The notes: generated from the letters alone by a model not told the origin. DNA of 7,921 nt from DASVCZ01 sp036381335 (GCA_036381335.1 DASVCZ010000082.1:1-7921); one strand, 5' to 3'; positions 1 to 5,970 are shown, counted from the stretch's first letter. Made by a program: numbers and translations.

Positions 1-271
1 TTCTTTTGGAGGGTAATATGTGTTGAACGCGGAGCATCTCTCCCAGCACCGAAACTAAGCGGGCCCCAGCATCCGGTAAACCGACGATGGCATCAATATC
101 TCTCACATCATGATATTTTTCGGCCCAACACCGAGACGCAAATTCAAGTACGTCTGGATCGATGGTTAAGTTAAATTCCTTGACCACAATGTACCCCTTT
201 TTGGCATCTTTGACGTAGGCGGTCTGTAAAAATTTTTGTTGGAGAAATTCTAACTTATCTTGGATGGTCAT
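1..271 (-). CDS. Type I phosphoribosyltransferase-like protein, N-terminal fragment (cut by window start)
   Basis: Reading the minus strand from the ATG at 271-269 gives 90 open codons that run off the window. No stop is met, so the gene continues to the left. An AGGA lies 9 nt before the ATG and supports this start. The first 50 residues are an unspecific N-terminal hood. Residues 58-90 contain DIDAIVGLPDAGARL followed by an ILPSKR-like segment, which is the layout of the beta-strand/PPi-loop region in adenine and orotate phosphoribosyltransferases (a conserved VVG-x-(P/E)-x-(A/S)-G pattern, then an RK motif). The PRPP-binding loop itself would lie beyond the edge and cannot be checked. The gene is downstream of pyrF in the same direction, separated by 223 nt with hairpins and a terminator. 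Family: fairly sure. Base specificity (adenine, orotate, xanthine, uracil or a regulator using the fold): unknown. Confidence 0.65.
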   Translation of the reverse strand, partial: MTIQDKLEFLQQKFLQTAYVKDAKKGYIVVKEFNLTIDPDVLEFASRCWAEKYHDVRDIDAIVGLPDAGARLVSVLGEMLRVQHILPSKR

Positions 272-301
272 GCGATCTTTTCCTATAGGCACCTAACTAA
301 T

Positions 302-320
302 AAAAAAGCACCTAGCGCTT
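302..320 (-). terminator. Rho-independent terminator ahead of the phosphoribosyltransferase gene
   Basis: On the minus strand AAGCGC and GTGCTT form a 6-bp stem (one G-T wobble) around a 3-nt TAG loop at 320-306, followed directly by six T (307-302). It ends only about 30 nt before the ATG at 271. It could end the pyr transcript, or act as an attenuator inside the leader of the downstream gene. The stem is short, so its strength is uncertain. Confidence 0.5.
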
Positions 321-470
321 CAGCTCGACTTGGTTTCCCTCGTGTACCAGACTCAGTACCCGATTCGTTGCTTGGGAGCGAAAGCGGTAAGTGCTCTCGC
401 AATTTTTACACACCCCATGTGTATAGTGGTATATTAAACCTCATTTGCAAACTGCTTGCAAGAGGGAAAA
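321..470 (-). promoter_or_regulatory. Hairpin-rich intergenic region, candidate structured leader RNA
   Basis: No gene is seen between pyrF and the phosphoribosyltransferase. On the minus strand the region shows, in order: two TTGCAA copies that can pair around a 5-nt loop (461-445); TACACA/TGTGTA around a 5-nt loop (423-407); an 8-bp stem GCGAGAGC/GCTTTCGC with one G-T wobble around a 7-nt loop (400-378); and GTAC/GTAC around an 8-nt loop at about 359-344. The terminator at 320-302 follows. Several stems in a row ending in a terminator next to a ribosome binding site is the layout of a riboswitch or attenuator. I do not recognise a known class. Confidence 0.35.
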
Positions 471-476
471 ATTATA
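433..476 (-). promoter_or_regulatory. Possible promoter(s) for the phosphoribosyltransferase gene
   Basis: Two candidates are visible on the minus strand. A perfect TATAAT lies at 476-471, 19 nt after the pyrF stop, but without a convincing -35. The second is TTGCAA (461-456), a 17-nt spacer and TTTAAT (438-433), matching the -35/-10 consensus at four and five of six positions. Either would make the downstream gene independent of the pyr operon. In AT-rich sequence such matches can arise by chance. Confidence 0.3.
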
Positions 477-494
477 GGCTCAAAGTGGATCAAC

Positions 495-1298
495 TTAGCG
501 ATAGGAGTTTATCTGTTGGTGAAGATCCTGAGTTGCGGCTTGGGGGTCATGACTAAAAATAATTCCACGCGCCGAGTTGATAACAAGACCCCTCCCCTGC
601 TTGGTTAAGCCGGCTTTTAATGTTCCTGCCAAATCTCCCCCTTGGACTCCAATCCCTGGAACCAAAAATGGCATGTCACCGGCAATTTTCCTGATGTGCG
701 CCATCTCCTCCGGATAAGTGGCTCCTACTACCATCATGCAGTTGCCTTTTTTATTCCAGTTGCGGCTCACTTTCTCGGCCACCACTTGCCAAAGCTTGGA
801 CGTACCACCTACTTCTAGATCCTGAAGTTCATCCGATCCCGGGTTTGACGTTTTACATAAAATAATGCTGACTTTATCTTCTCTGGCTAAAAATGGCTCG
901 ATGGCCTCGCTGCCTAGATAAGGGTTGATGGTGACGGCGTCAAAACCTAGGTGGTCAAAAAGTGCTTGGACGTACCCCAAATTAGTCGAGCCAATATCTG
1001 CTCGCTTGGCATCGGCGATCGTAAATATTTCCGGGTATTTGTTGCGCAGATACCTCATAGTCAGCTCCAACTCCACCCATCCTTGTGCTCCTCTGGCCTC
1101 GTAAAAAGCTAGGTTCAGCTTGTAGGCTGCCACATACTCGTGAGTTTGGTCAATGATCCATTGGTTAAAGGCGAATTGCGGAGTTTCGTGAGTCAAAAAC
1201 TGCTCCGGCAACTTGGAAAAATCCGAATCCAGACCCACACAGACTAAGGAGTTGGCGTGAGTGATGCGGTCGTGGAGTTTAGCCAGCGCTTTATTCAT
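495..1298 (-). CDS. pyrF: Orotidine 5'-phosphate decarboxylase (type 2)
   Basis: Converts OMP to UMP, the last step of de novo pyrimidine synthesis, in the cytoplasm. The protein is 267 aa, usual for the longer type 2 subfamily. The catalytic Lys/Asp array is DAKRADI at 96-102 (D96, K98, D101). VGLDSD (21-26), AYKLN (58-62), the phosphate-loop residues PGIG (214-217) and NSARG (241-245) follow in the expected order. Start: the frame is open to an ATG at 1355, but ATG 1298-1296 has GGAGG 5 nt upstream and begins where the family normally begins. It overlaps the pyrE stop by 8 nt (ATGAATAA), which suggests translational coupling. It is the last gene of the pyr operon and ends in TAA at 497-495. 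Function very secure. Confidence 0.96.
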   Translation of the reverse strand: MNKALAKLHDRITHANSLVCVGLDSDFSKLPEQFLTHETPQFAFNQWIIDQTHEYVAAYKLNLAFYEARGAQGWVELELTMRYLRNKYPEIFTIADAKRADIGSTNLGYVQALFDHLGFDAVTINPYLGSEAIEPFLAREDKVSIILCKTSNPGSDELQDLEVGGTSKLWQVVAEKVSRNWNKKGNCMMVVGATYPEEMAHIRKIAGDMPFLVPGIGVQGGDLAGTLKAGLTKQGRGLVINSARGIIFSHDPQAATQDLHQQINSYR

Positions 1299-1950
1299 AG
1301 GTACCTCCAAAATGACGTTGTTCCCACCCCAGGCTATCTTCCAACCAGTCTTCAATGACGCTTCTTTCTTGGGCTGAAAATAACCCTTGCTTCAAGGCTA
1401 CGTCTAAAATAACCTGGAAAGAAGTCAAGGTATGAAGGGTGACGTTGGCATCTTTAAATTCCTCTTCAGCAACTGGGAATTCATAGCTGGTAATGGCAAT
1501 GCAATCTGCGACCGTTGCTCCTTCGCCTCGTATATGCTGGGCTCCCGTCAAACTACTGCCACCAGTGGTAATATGGTCTTCGAGTAAGAGCACTCGCTGG
1601 CCTTGGACGTTTCCTCCTTCCACCATCTTCTTCGTGCCATGATCTTTCACCGTTTTTCGAGCAAAAACCGAAGGCACTTTTAGGGTATACCCAAGAGCCG
1701 CGCTGTGAGGAATACCCGCTGATTCAATCCCAGCAATGACATCAAACTTCAAGTCATGCTCCTGAATTAATTGTTGAAATCCCTCAATTACCACTGCCCA
1801 TTGGGCTGGGTAAAAAGGAAATCTTCTATTGTCGATATAAACGGGTGAAAGCAAACCTGATTTAAAACGAATTGGTTTTTGGGGTACAAACCCCACGGCT
1901 CCAATCTCAATTAAGGAATGCGCGACAGCGGTGGCTAAGGTGTTATTCAT
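1291..1950 (-). CDS. pyrE: Orotate phosphoribosyltransferase
   Basis: Joins orotate to PRPP, giving OMP and pyrophosphate; this is the fifth pathway step and feeds PyrF directly. Length 219 aa is normal. The orotate-side motif FKSGLLSPVYID (29-40), AGIESAGI (73-80), FARK (96-99), KDHGT (102-106) in the flexible catalytic loop, and the PRPP-binding motif LLEDHITTGGS (122-132) with acidic pair E124-D125 are all present and in order. His126 replaces the more usual Val or Leu after the acidic pair, probably harmless. The ATG at 1950-1948 overlaps the pyrD stop by 8 nt and is preceded by AAGGA about 6 nt upstream. The pyrE/pyrF junction repeats the same ATGAATAA overlap. Function very secure. Confidence 0.96.
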   Translation of the reverse strand: MNNTLATAVAHSLIEIGAVGFVPQKPIRFKSGLLSPVYIDNRRFPFYPAQWAVVIEGFQQLIQEHDLKFDVIAGIESAGIPHSAALGYTLKVPSVFARKTVKDHGTKKMVEGGNVQGQRVLLLEDHITTGGSSLTGAQHIRGEGATVADCIAITSYEFPVAEEEFKDANVTLHTLTSFQVILDVALKQGLFSAQERSVIEDWLEDSLGWEQRHFGGTYE

Positions 1951-2986
1951 ATGCTTCCTTTTTCATTTTAATTTCTTGCGCCAAAAGTGGATTCCACATG
2001 GCTCCGGTAGCGCTCATGACTTCATCGGCTCCGGCCTGACGGTACTCAAAATAGTCCTCCGGCTGGGTGACTCCTCCCACCCCCACAATGGTAAAGTGGG
2101 TCTTAGTTTTAGCTCTTAATTTGGCCAAGCGTTTGACCATGTCTAAACCTGCCCACTTAATGCCAGCGCCACAGACGCCACTCCTTAATCTCCCTTCACC
2201 AGGCAGTGCTTGCTTTCCCTGAGTATCAACGATGGTTGCTGGAATGGTATTAATTGCGGCAATGCCATCCACCACTGGCCCCACTTCTTTTACCAACTGG
2301 TGTAAATGGTTGTCATCAGCATAGTAGGCCACTTTAATGAAAAGCTGGGCGTCACTGACAGCTTTCTTAATCTGAGTGGCAATCAGTTTCACTCGTTCCA
2401 CATCAAAACAAAGTAAGTCAGCGGTGCCTTCGTTGGGACAACTGAGATTGGCTTCAATTATCTTGGTTCCTGTTTCGCGCACTAATTTTGCCGCCAACAC
2501 ATAATCGTCAATAAAATCTTGGACCGTGCCACCTGCCTTTTTGGTACCTTGGAAACTGCCGACTAACGTTTGGCCTTTGCCAGCTGAAGCCAAGGCCTTT
2601 TTCATATCTGCTTGCCACCAGGCTGGATCTTTGGACGGCACCCCAAACGAATTGGTAATTGATAAGGGCTGGTCATAATGGGTGTCGGCCACTAGCTCGC
2701 CCGCTGCTTGCTCTAGGGTTAAGTTACCAGGGATATGAACAGCTAAGACGTTAGGATGTGGATGACAGGGATAGGCCTGGCTACGCACGGTTTTATAGAC
2801 ACAGATATCAAAACCTTTTCTAAAAGCCGCCGCTACAAAGTTGCTGTTAATGAGAGGTCCGGCGGGAATTCCAAAAGGGATGGTTGCCCCAGTGACCGTT
2901 TCTTGATCAGCGAAGGCACCAAAAGGTCCTGCCGTAAAATTCTCTTCATACGATTTGGTCGGATCATAAAAAGGTTCAGCCAACAT
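1943..2986 (-). CDS. pyrD: Dihydroorotate dehydrogenase, class 1-like
   Basis: Oxidises dihydroorotate to orotate with FMN. The 347-aa barrel protein shows VYKT (63-66, the Lys that contacts FMN/substrate), ANLSCPN (179-185), IKVA (217-220), NTIP (246-249) and the flavin-phosphate loop VGVGG (301-305). The catalytic base is Cys183; class 1 enzymes use Cys here, while membrane-linked class 2 enzymes use Ser. No N-terminal membrane helix is seen, which agrees with a soluble class 1 enzyme. No pyrK is in the window, so it is either fumarate-type (1A) or has its partner elsewhere; the sequence alone does not decide. ATG 2986-2984 overlaps the pyrC stop by 11 nt and has AAGGA about 10 nt upstream. 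The subclass is inference. Confidence 0.92.
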   Translation of the reverse strand: MLAEPFYDPTKSYEENFTAGPFGAFADQETVTGATIPFGIPAGPLINSNFVAAAFRKGFDICVYKTVRSQAYPCHPHPNVLAVHIPGNLTLEQAAGELVADTHYDQPLSITNSFGVPSKDPAWWQADMKKALASAGKGQTLVGSFQGTKKAGGTVQDFIDDYVLAAKLVRETGTKIIEANLSCPNEGTADLLCFDVERVKLIATQIKKAVSDAQLFIKVAYYADDNHLHQLVKEVGPVVDGIAAINTIPATIVDTQGKQALPGEGRLRSGVCGAGIKWAGLDMVKRLAKLRAKTKTHFTIVGVGGVTQPEDYFEYRQAGADEVMSATGAMWNPLLAQEIKMKKEAYE

Positions 2987-4001
2987 AGACAGTTTTTCCT
3001 TTAATAACTACTCTTTTTACTACCCCCGGCAATTCCCAACCAGTAAAAGGCGACCACCCACACTTAGTTGCTAAATGCGTGTCGTCCACCATCCAAGTAT
3101 CTTCTAAATCAACTTCAATAAAAGTGTTCTTCTGTTCTGGAATAGCAAAAATTTTCTTCGGGCGCGTGTGGAGCAACTCTTTGAGTAACCGTAGTGGTAG
3201 GTGTCGATCTTGTAAGCCTTTTAAAGTTAAGGAAAAGGCGGTTTCTAATCCCGGGACGCCATATGGAGGCACTTCCCCTGCTTTTTCCTTTTTAGTGTGC
3301 GGAGCGTGGTCGGTTTCGACGATATCGATGGTCCGATCGGCTATTCCTACCCACAGCTCTTCTCTATCCTGCTCGGTACCGAGTGGTGGCTTCATGATGG
3401 CCCAAGCGCCCATTTTTTCTCGATCTTTCTCAGTTAACCATAAATGATGTGGACAGACACCAGCCGTGATCTGTTGTTTCTTGGCTTTGGCCCGACGAAC
3501 TAGCTCCACCTCAGTGGCCTGACTAATGTGACAGACATGCAGGCGGCGATCATAGAGCCGCGCCAAGGCTATGGCTGCCGCCAACTCTACTCCCTCAGCG
3601 TGAACTAAAATGGGCTTGTCGGAAGCCCAAGCTGCAAACACTTTTTCCAAGAGTGTTAAATCTTCCAGCAGCATCTCCCCTGTGGTGTGGTTGCAGTACA
3701 ACTTCAACCCAAAAACAGAGGTATCAGCTGCCGCTTTTTTGAATGAGTCAGTGTTAAGACCGTTGGTGCCATAGTGAAATCCCAACCCGCAGACTGCTTT
3801 CTCTTTCGCCAATTGTTTCTTTTCTCTTAAGCGCTCGAGACTAATTGTCGGCTGGGGGTTATTGGGCATGTCGATGATAAAGGTAAACCCACCCCTAACA
3901 GCAGCCCGCGTGCCAGTGGCAAAGTCTTCTTTATGGGTAGCTCCTGGCTCACGCAGGTGCACATGGATATCAATTAGACCAGGAAAGGTACTTAACGACA
4001 T
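2976..4001 (-). CDS. pyrC: Dihydroorotase, CAD-like
   Basis: Closes carbamoyl-aspartate to dihydroorotate. The 341-aa amidohydrolase has the metal motif HVH (H13, H15) in GLIDIHVHLREPG, MPNN (45-48), the Lys to be carbamylated K100 in GLKLY, H134 in LVHAE, H158 in HVCHIS, and catalytic D231 in ETDHAPHT. It starts only seven residues before GLIDIHVHLREPG, so the N-terminal beta-sandwich strands found in most bacterial enzymes (about 50 residues) are absent. The same short start is typical of the DHOase domain of animal CAD. The C-terminus (IEVDLEDTW, GWSPFTGW, VKRVVIKGK) also reads like CAD. Gly181 stands where a Glu is common before the PHH motif. The ATG overlaps pyrB by 10 nt with only a weak AGAAAG upstream, so coupling to pyrB is likely. 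It ends in TGA. Confidence 0.95.
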   Translation of the reverse strand: MSLSTFPGLIDIHVHLREPGATHKEDFATGTRAAVRGGFTFIIDMPNNPQPTISLERLREKKQLAKEKAVCGLGFHYGTNGLNTDSFKKAAADTSVFGLKLYCNHTTGEMLLEDLTLLEKVFAAWASDKPILVHAEGVELAAAIALARLYDRRLHVCHISQATEVELVRRAKAKKQQITAGVCPHHLWLTEKDREKMGAWAIMKPPLGTEQDREELWVGIADRTIDIVETDHAPHTKKEKAGEVPPYGVPGLETAFSLTLKGLQDRHLPLRLLKELLHTRPKKIFAIPEQKNTFIEVDLEDTWMVDDTHLATKCGWSPFTGWELPGVVKRVVIKGKTVYVG

Positions 4002-4939
4002 AGGATGCTTTCTAGCAATGCCATCCGCACGTACAGTCCCGATCGCATCTGCTCAAAATACTTGGCTCGAGGGTCCTCATCTACTTCATGCAAAATCTCC
4101 CCCACTCTCGGTAGCGGGTGCATGACAATGGCCTTCTTTTTCATTTGGGAAACGAGATGACGAGTCAAGATAAACCTGTCTTTCATCCGCTCGTACTCAT
4201 CCATCTTGCCCGCTTTGGCAAACCATTCTTTTTGAACCCGCGTCATGTAGACGACGTCGGCCACCGCCAACGATCCATTAAGCTTATCTGTTTCTGCCAC
4301 CGTCACCTTGCTTTTAATGGCATCAATTAATTCCGGCGGCGCTTTTAATTCTTGAGGAGAGACAAAAGTAATTTTATTTTTTTTACCTAAGGCTAAAAGT
4401 TTGGCTAAAGATTTAATGGTTCGGCCGTATAACAGATCCCCGACCATAACTACATGTAGGTTCTCTAAGCGCCCATGATGCTCGTAAATGGTGTACAAAT
4501 CCAGTAACGCTTGTGAAGGATGCTCCAGTGTGCCACTGCCGGCATTAATAATGGGCACGGGTGAAACTTCAGCTGCTATCTGGCTGGAGTTATTATCCGG
4601 GTGGCGAAGAACGATGGCATCGGCGGCGGTAGTGTGGTAGATACTGCGGATGGTATCTTCCAGCGACTCACCTTTGGAAACCGAGCTGTACTCTTCCATG
4701 CCATGAATGGCGGTGACGTAGGCGCCCAAGCGTTTGGCCGCCGCCACAAAAGAACTGAAGGTGCGGGTACTGGGTTGGTAAAACAAGACTGCTACGCTCA
4801 TGCCTGCGAGCGGCTCGTACACTGAATGTTCTTCAATTCTGGTTTTCATTTTGTCAGCCACCTTAAACAACGCTTTAACTTGGTTTAAGTGAGTGATTTG
4901 ATCGATAGAGATGTAACTTTGATTAAAAAAGTCAGACAC
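3992..4939 (-). CDS. pyrB: Aspartate carbamoyltransferase, catalytic subunit
   Basis: Transfers the carbamoyl group from carbamoyl phosphate to aspartate, the first committed pyrimidine step. Length 315 aa is normal. Motifs: PSTRTF (56-61, carbamoyl-phosphate site), SKGES with K89 reaching in from the neighbouring subunit, LRHP (111-114), NAGSG (132-136), HPSQALLD (140-147), VGDLLYGRT (166-174), TRVQKE (233-238) and HPLPRV (274-279). The last residue of the usual STRTR is Phe; animal CAD has Ser here, so the position tolerates change. The C-terminal VDEDPRAKYF and GLYVRMALL are also CAD-like. The start is GTG (4939-4937) with a strong AAGGAGGG just upstream; no in-frame ATG lies nearby. First gene of the operon, preceded by a terminator-rich leader. 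No pyrI regulatory subunit is seen. Confidence 0.96.
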   Translation of the reverse strand: MSDFFNQSYISIDQITHLNQVKALFKVADKMKTRIEEHSVYEPLAGMSVAVLFYQPSTRTFSSFVAAAKRLGAYVTAIHGMEEYSSVSKGESLEDTIRSIYHTTAADAIVLRHPDNNSSQIAAEVSPVPIINAGSGTLEHPSQALLDLYTIYEHHGRLENLHVVMVGDLLYGRTIKSLAKLLALGKKNKITFVSPQELKAPPELIDAIKSKVTVAETDKLNGSLAVADVVYMTRVQKEWFAKAGKMDEYERMKDRFILTRHLVSQMKKKAIVMHPLPRVGEILHEVDEDPRAKYFEQMRSGLYVRMALLESILCR

Positions 4940-4942
4940 ACG

Positions 4943-4950
4943 CCCTCCTT
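4943..4950 (-). promoter_or_regulatory. pyrB: Strong ribosome binding site of pyrB
   Basis: AAGGAGGG on the minus strand, with AGGAGG ending 4 nt before the GTG at 4939. It decides the non-ATG start. Its GGAGG is complementary to CCTCC (5007-5003) in the left arm of the leader terminator, so the two could pair when that terminator is not formed. Confidence 0.8.
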
Positions 4951-4981
4951 CTAAAGCTGCCCCCTCTCTGGTGAAAGAGGC

Positions 4982-5009
4982 AAAAAAAATCCCCCAGTGA
5001 GTGGAGGAT
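4982..5009 (-). terminator. Leader terminator (attenuator candidate) of the pyr operon
   Basis: On the minus strand ATCCTCC and GGGGGAT form a 7-bp stem (one T-G wobble) around the 7-nt loop ACTCACT (5009-4989), followed by a run of eight T (4989-4982). This is a clear intrinsic terminator, and it lies between the predicted promoter and the pyrB start, 42 nt before the GTG, so it must be read through for the operon to be expressed. An alternative pairing CCAGT (5020-5016) with ACTGG (4998-4994) would break it. Confidence 0.75.
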
Positions 5010-5014
5010 GTTAG

Positions 5015-5040
5015 TACTGGTCTCGATGTGACGAGACGTA
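5015..5040 (-). promoter_or_regulatory. Hairpin in the pyr leader between the two terminators
   Basis: GTCTCG and CGAGAC pair perfectly around a 6-nt loop (5037-5020). Outer TAC/GTA adds three pairs after a 2-nt bulge, making about nine pairs in total. No T-run follows, so it is not a terminator. It may be a pause or ligand/protein-binding element. It contains CCAGT, which could instead pair with the 3' arm of the next terminator. Confidence 0.5.
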
Positions 5041-5058
5041 AGGTGTAGTGAAATGGTC

Positions 5059-5084
5059 AAAAAAAAACTAGTGAGTGGCACTAG
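5059..5084 (-). terminator. First leader terminator, between the pseudouridine synthase gene and pyrB
   Basis: CTAGTG and CACTAG form a perfect 6-bp stem around CCACT (5084-5068), followed by nine T (5067-5059). It can end transcription arriving from the lgt-lspA-pseudouridine synthase genes. The predicted pyr start point lies just before this stem, so it would also sit at the very 5' end of the pyr mRNA. It shares the 9-mer CCACTCACT with the second terminator. Confidence 0.65.
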
Positions 5085-5091
5085 AATTAAG

Positions 5092-5097
5092 ATTATA
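5092..5097 (-). promoter_or_regulatory. -10 element of the predicted pyr promoter
   Basis: Perfect TATAAT on the minus strand, 30 nt after the stop of the upstream gene. No good -35 is seen at 16-18 nt. The expected start of transcription is near 5087-5085, giving a leader of about 146 nt before pyrB. Confidence 0.5.
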
Positions 5098-5127
5098 CAA
5101 CATCATCACAGAAAGAAAAGTAGCAAG

Positions 5128-5964
5128 CTATTCGATAGTGACTAACTCGAGAACTTGTTGCAGATCTGCCGTTAGCGGAGCGGTGACCTCAATCGGCTCA
5201 CTGGTTCGGGGCTGAGCCACCGTTACTAGGCTCGCATGGAGAAATTGGCGGGAGCACCATACCGGATCTAAACTAGCACGTTTATGGCCCAAGTACGTGA
5301 CATCGCCGACAATGGGATGACCTAAGTGTTTCATATGGACACGAATTTGGTGTGTTCGACCCGTTTTGGGCCAACAGGTAATTAAAGAAAAACCTTGATA
5401 AATTTTGGCTTTCTTTTTAAAGTTGGTGACTTCGCTTTGGCTTGCTTTATTGTCCTGAATGATTTTTTCCACGTTCAAATGGGGGTAAAACGCCTCTACT
5501 TGGTAGTTAGTCTCGGCTGTCCGGCCATCGGCCACGACCGCAAATTTTTTGCGGTTTCCACTGGCGCGTCCTAACGGCACCGAGACGGTACCTTTTTCAA
5601 ATCGTAATTTACCATGGACCAAACAGGTATACGTTTTGTGGACGGTGCGTTGTTTAAATTGGGCGAGTAAATTAATGAGGCTGCCTGGATTTTTAGCCAG
5701 CACCAAGGCGCCACTAGTATCTTTGTCTAGACGGTGAACGACGCCACCACGCTCTTTGAATACTTCCTCTGGAGTGCCAAATTCCTCTGTAAAGCTTGAA
5801 GGTAAGAGTGCTTGCCAGTCAGAAGCAGTCGATTTATCGGCAGCTAGTCTCTCCTCCATCCACTCTTGAATGGTGGGTGCGTTGACCGTATCAGCGCGGT
5901 TGACAACTGTTCCAGCAGGCTTGTTTATGATTAGTAGATCACTATCCTCAAAAAGTACTTCCAT
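5128..5964 (-). CDS. RluA/RluD-family RNA pseudouridine synthase
   Basis: Isomerises specific uridines to pseudouridine in rRNA or tRNA; the exact target cannot be told from sequence. The 278-aa protein has the family opening NKPAGTVV (14-21), the catalytic motif GVVHRLDKDTSG (74-85) with nucleophile D80, and the closing motif KTGRTHQIRVHMKHLGHPIVGD (200-221), then RQFLHA (239-244). There is no N-terminal S4 RNA-binding domain. Two stretches are longer than usual: about 43-72 between KPAG and HRLD, and a lysine-rich stretch about 163-188. Start: ATG 5964-5962 begins at the normal EDSDLLIINKPAG position. No Shine-Dalgarno sequence is present; instead TGCGATAAT lies 6 nt upstream, which suggests a leaderless message. 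It sits between lspA and pyrB in the same direction. Confidence 0.92.
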   Translation of the reverse strand: MEVLFEDSDLLIINKPAGTVVNRADTVNAPTIQEWMEERLAADKSTASDWQALLPSSFTEEFGTPEEVFKERGGVVHRLDKDTSGALVLAKNPGSLINLLAQFKQRTVHKTYTCLVHGKLRFEKGTVSVPLGRASGNRKKFAVVADGRTAETNYQVEAFYPHLNVEKIIQDNKASQSEVTNFKKKAKIYQGFSLITCWPKTGRTHQIRVHMKHLGHPIVGDVTYLGHKRASLDPVWCSRQFLHASLVTVAQPRTSEPIEVTAPLTADLQQVLELVTIE

Positions 5965-5970
5965 AAGGGT

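Noticed and set aside
320..420. A ykkC-type (guanidine/ppGpp/PRPP) riboswitch before the phosphoribosyltransferase
   Set aside because: Only a short stretch resembling ACACGRGGGA is found; the other conserved ykkC blocks and their spacing are not visible.
260..556. Plus-strand 98-codon open frame across the gap after pyrF
   Set aside because: It overlaps the starts and ends of two well-supported minus-strand genes, has no recognisable family features and no ribosome binding site, and covers the hairpin-rich region.
1299..1355. Upstream ATG at 1355 as the pyrF start
   Set aside because: It would add 19 residues not expected for the family and overlap pyrE by 65 nt, while ATG 1298 has GGAGG 5 nt upstream and an 8-nt overlap like the pyrD/pyrE junction.
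2976..2986. UGA read as glycine (code 25, as in some Patescibacteria)
   Set aside because: pyrC ends naturally with TGA at its expected C-terminus, overlapping pyrD, so UGA acts as stop here.
3079..4125. Plus-strand open frames opposite pyrC
   Set aside because: They are antisense to a complete, motif-rich dihydroorotase and show no protein-like features of their own.
4940..5090. PyrR-controlled attenuator
   Set aside because: I could not find the conserved PyrR binding-loop sequence in the leader, and no pyrR is in the window.
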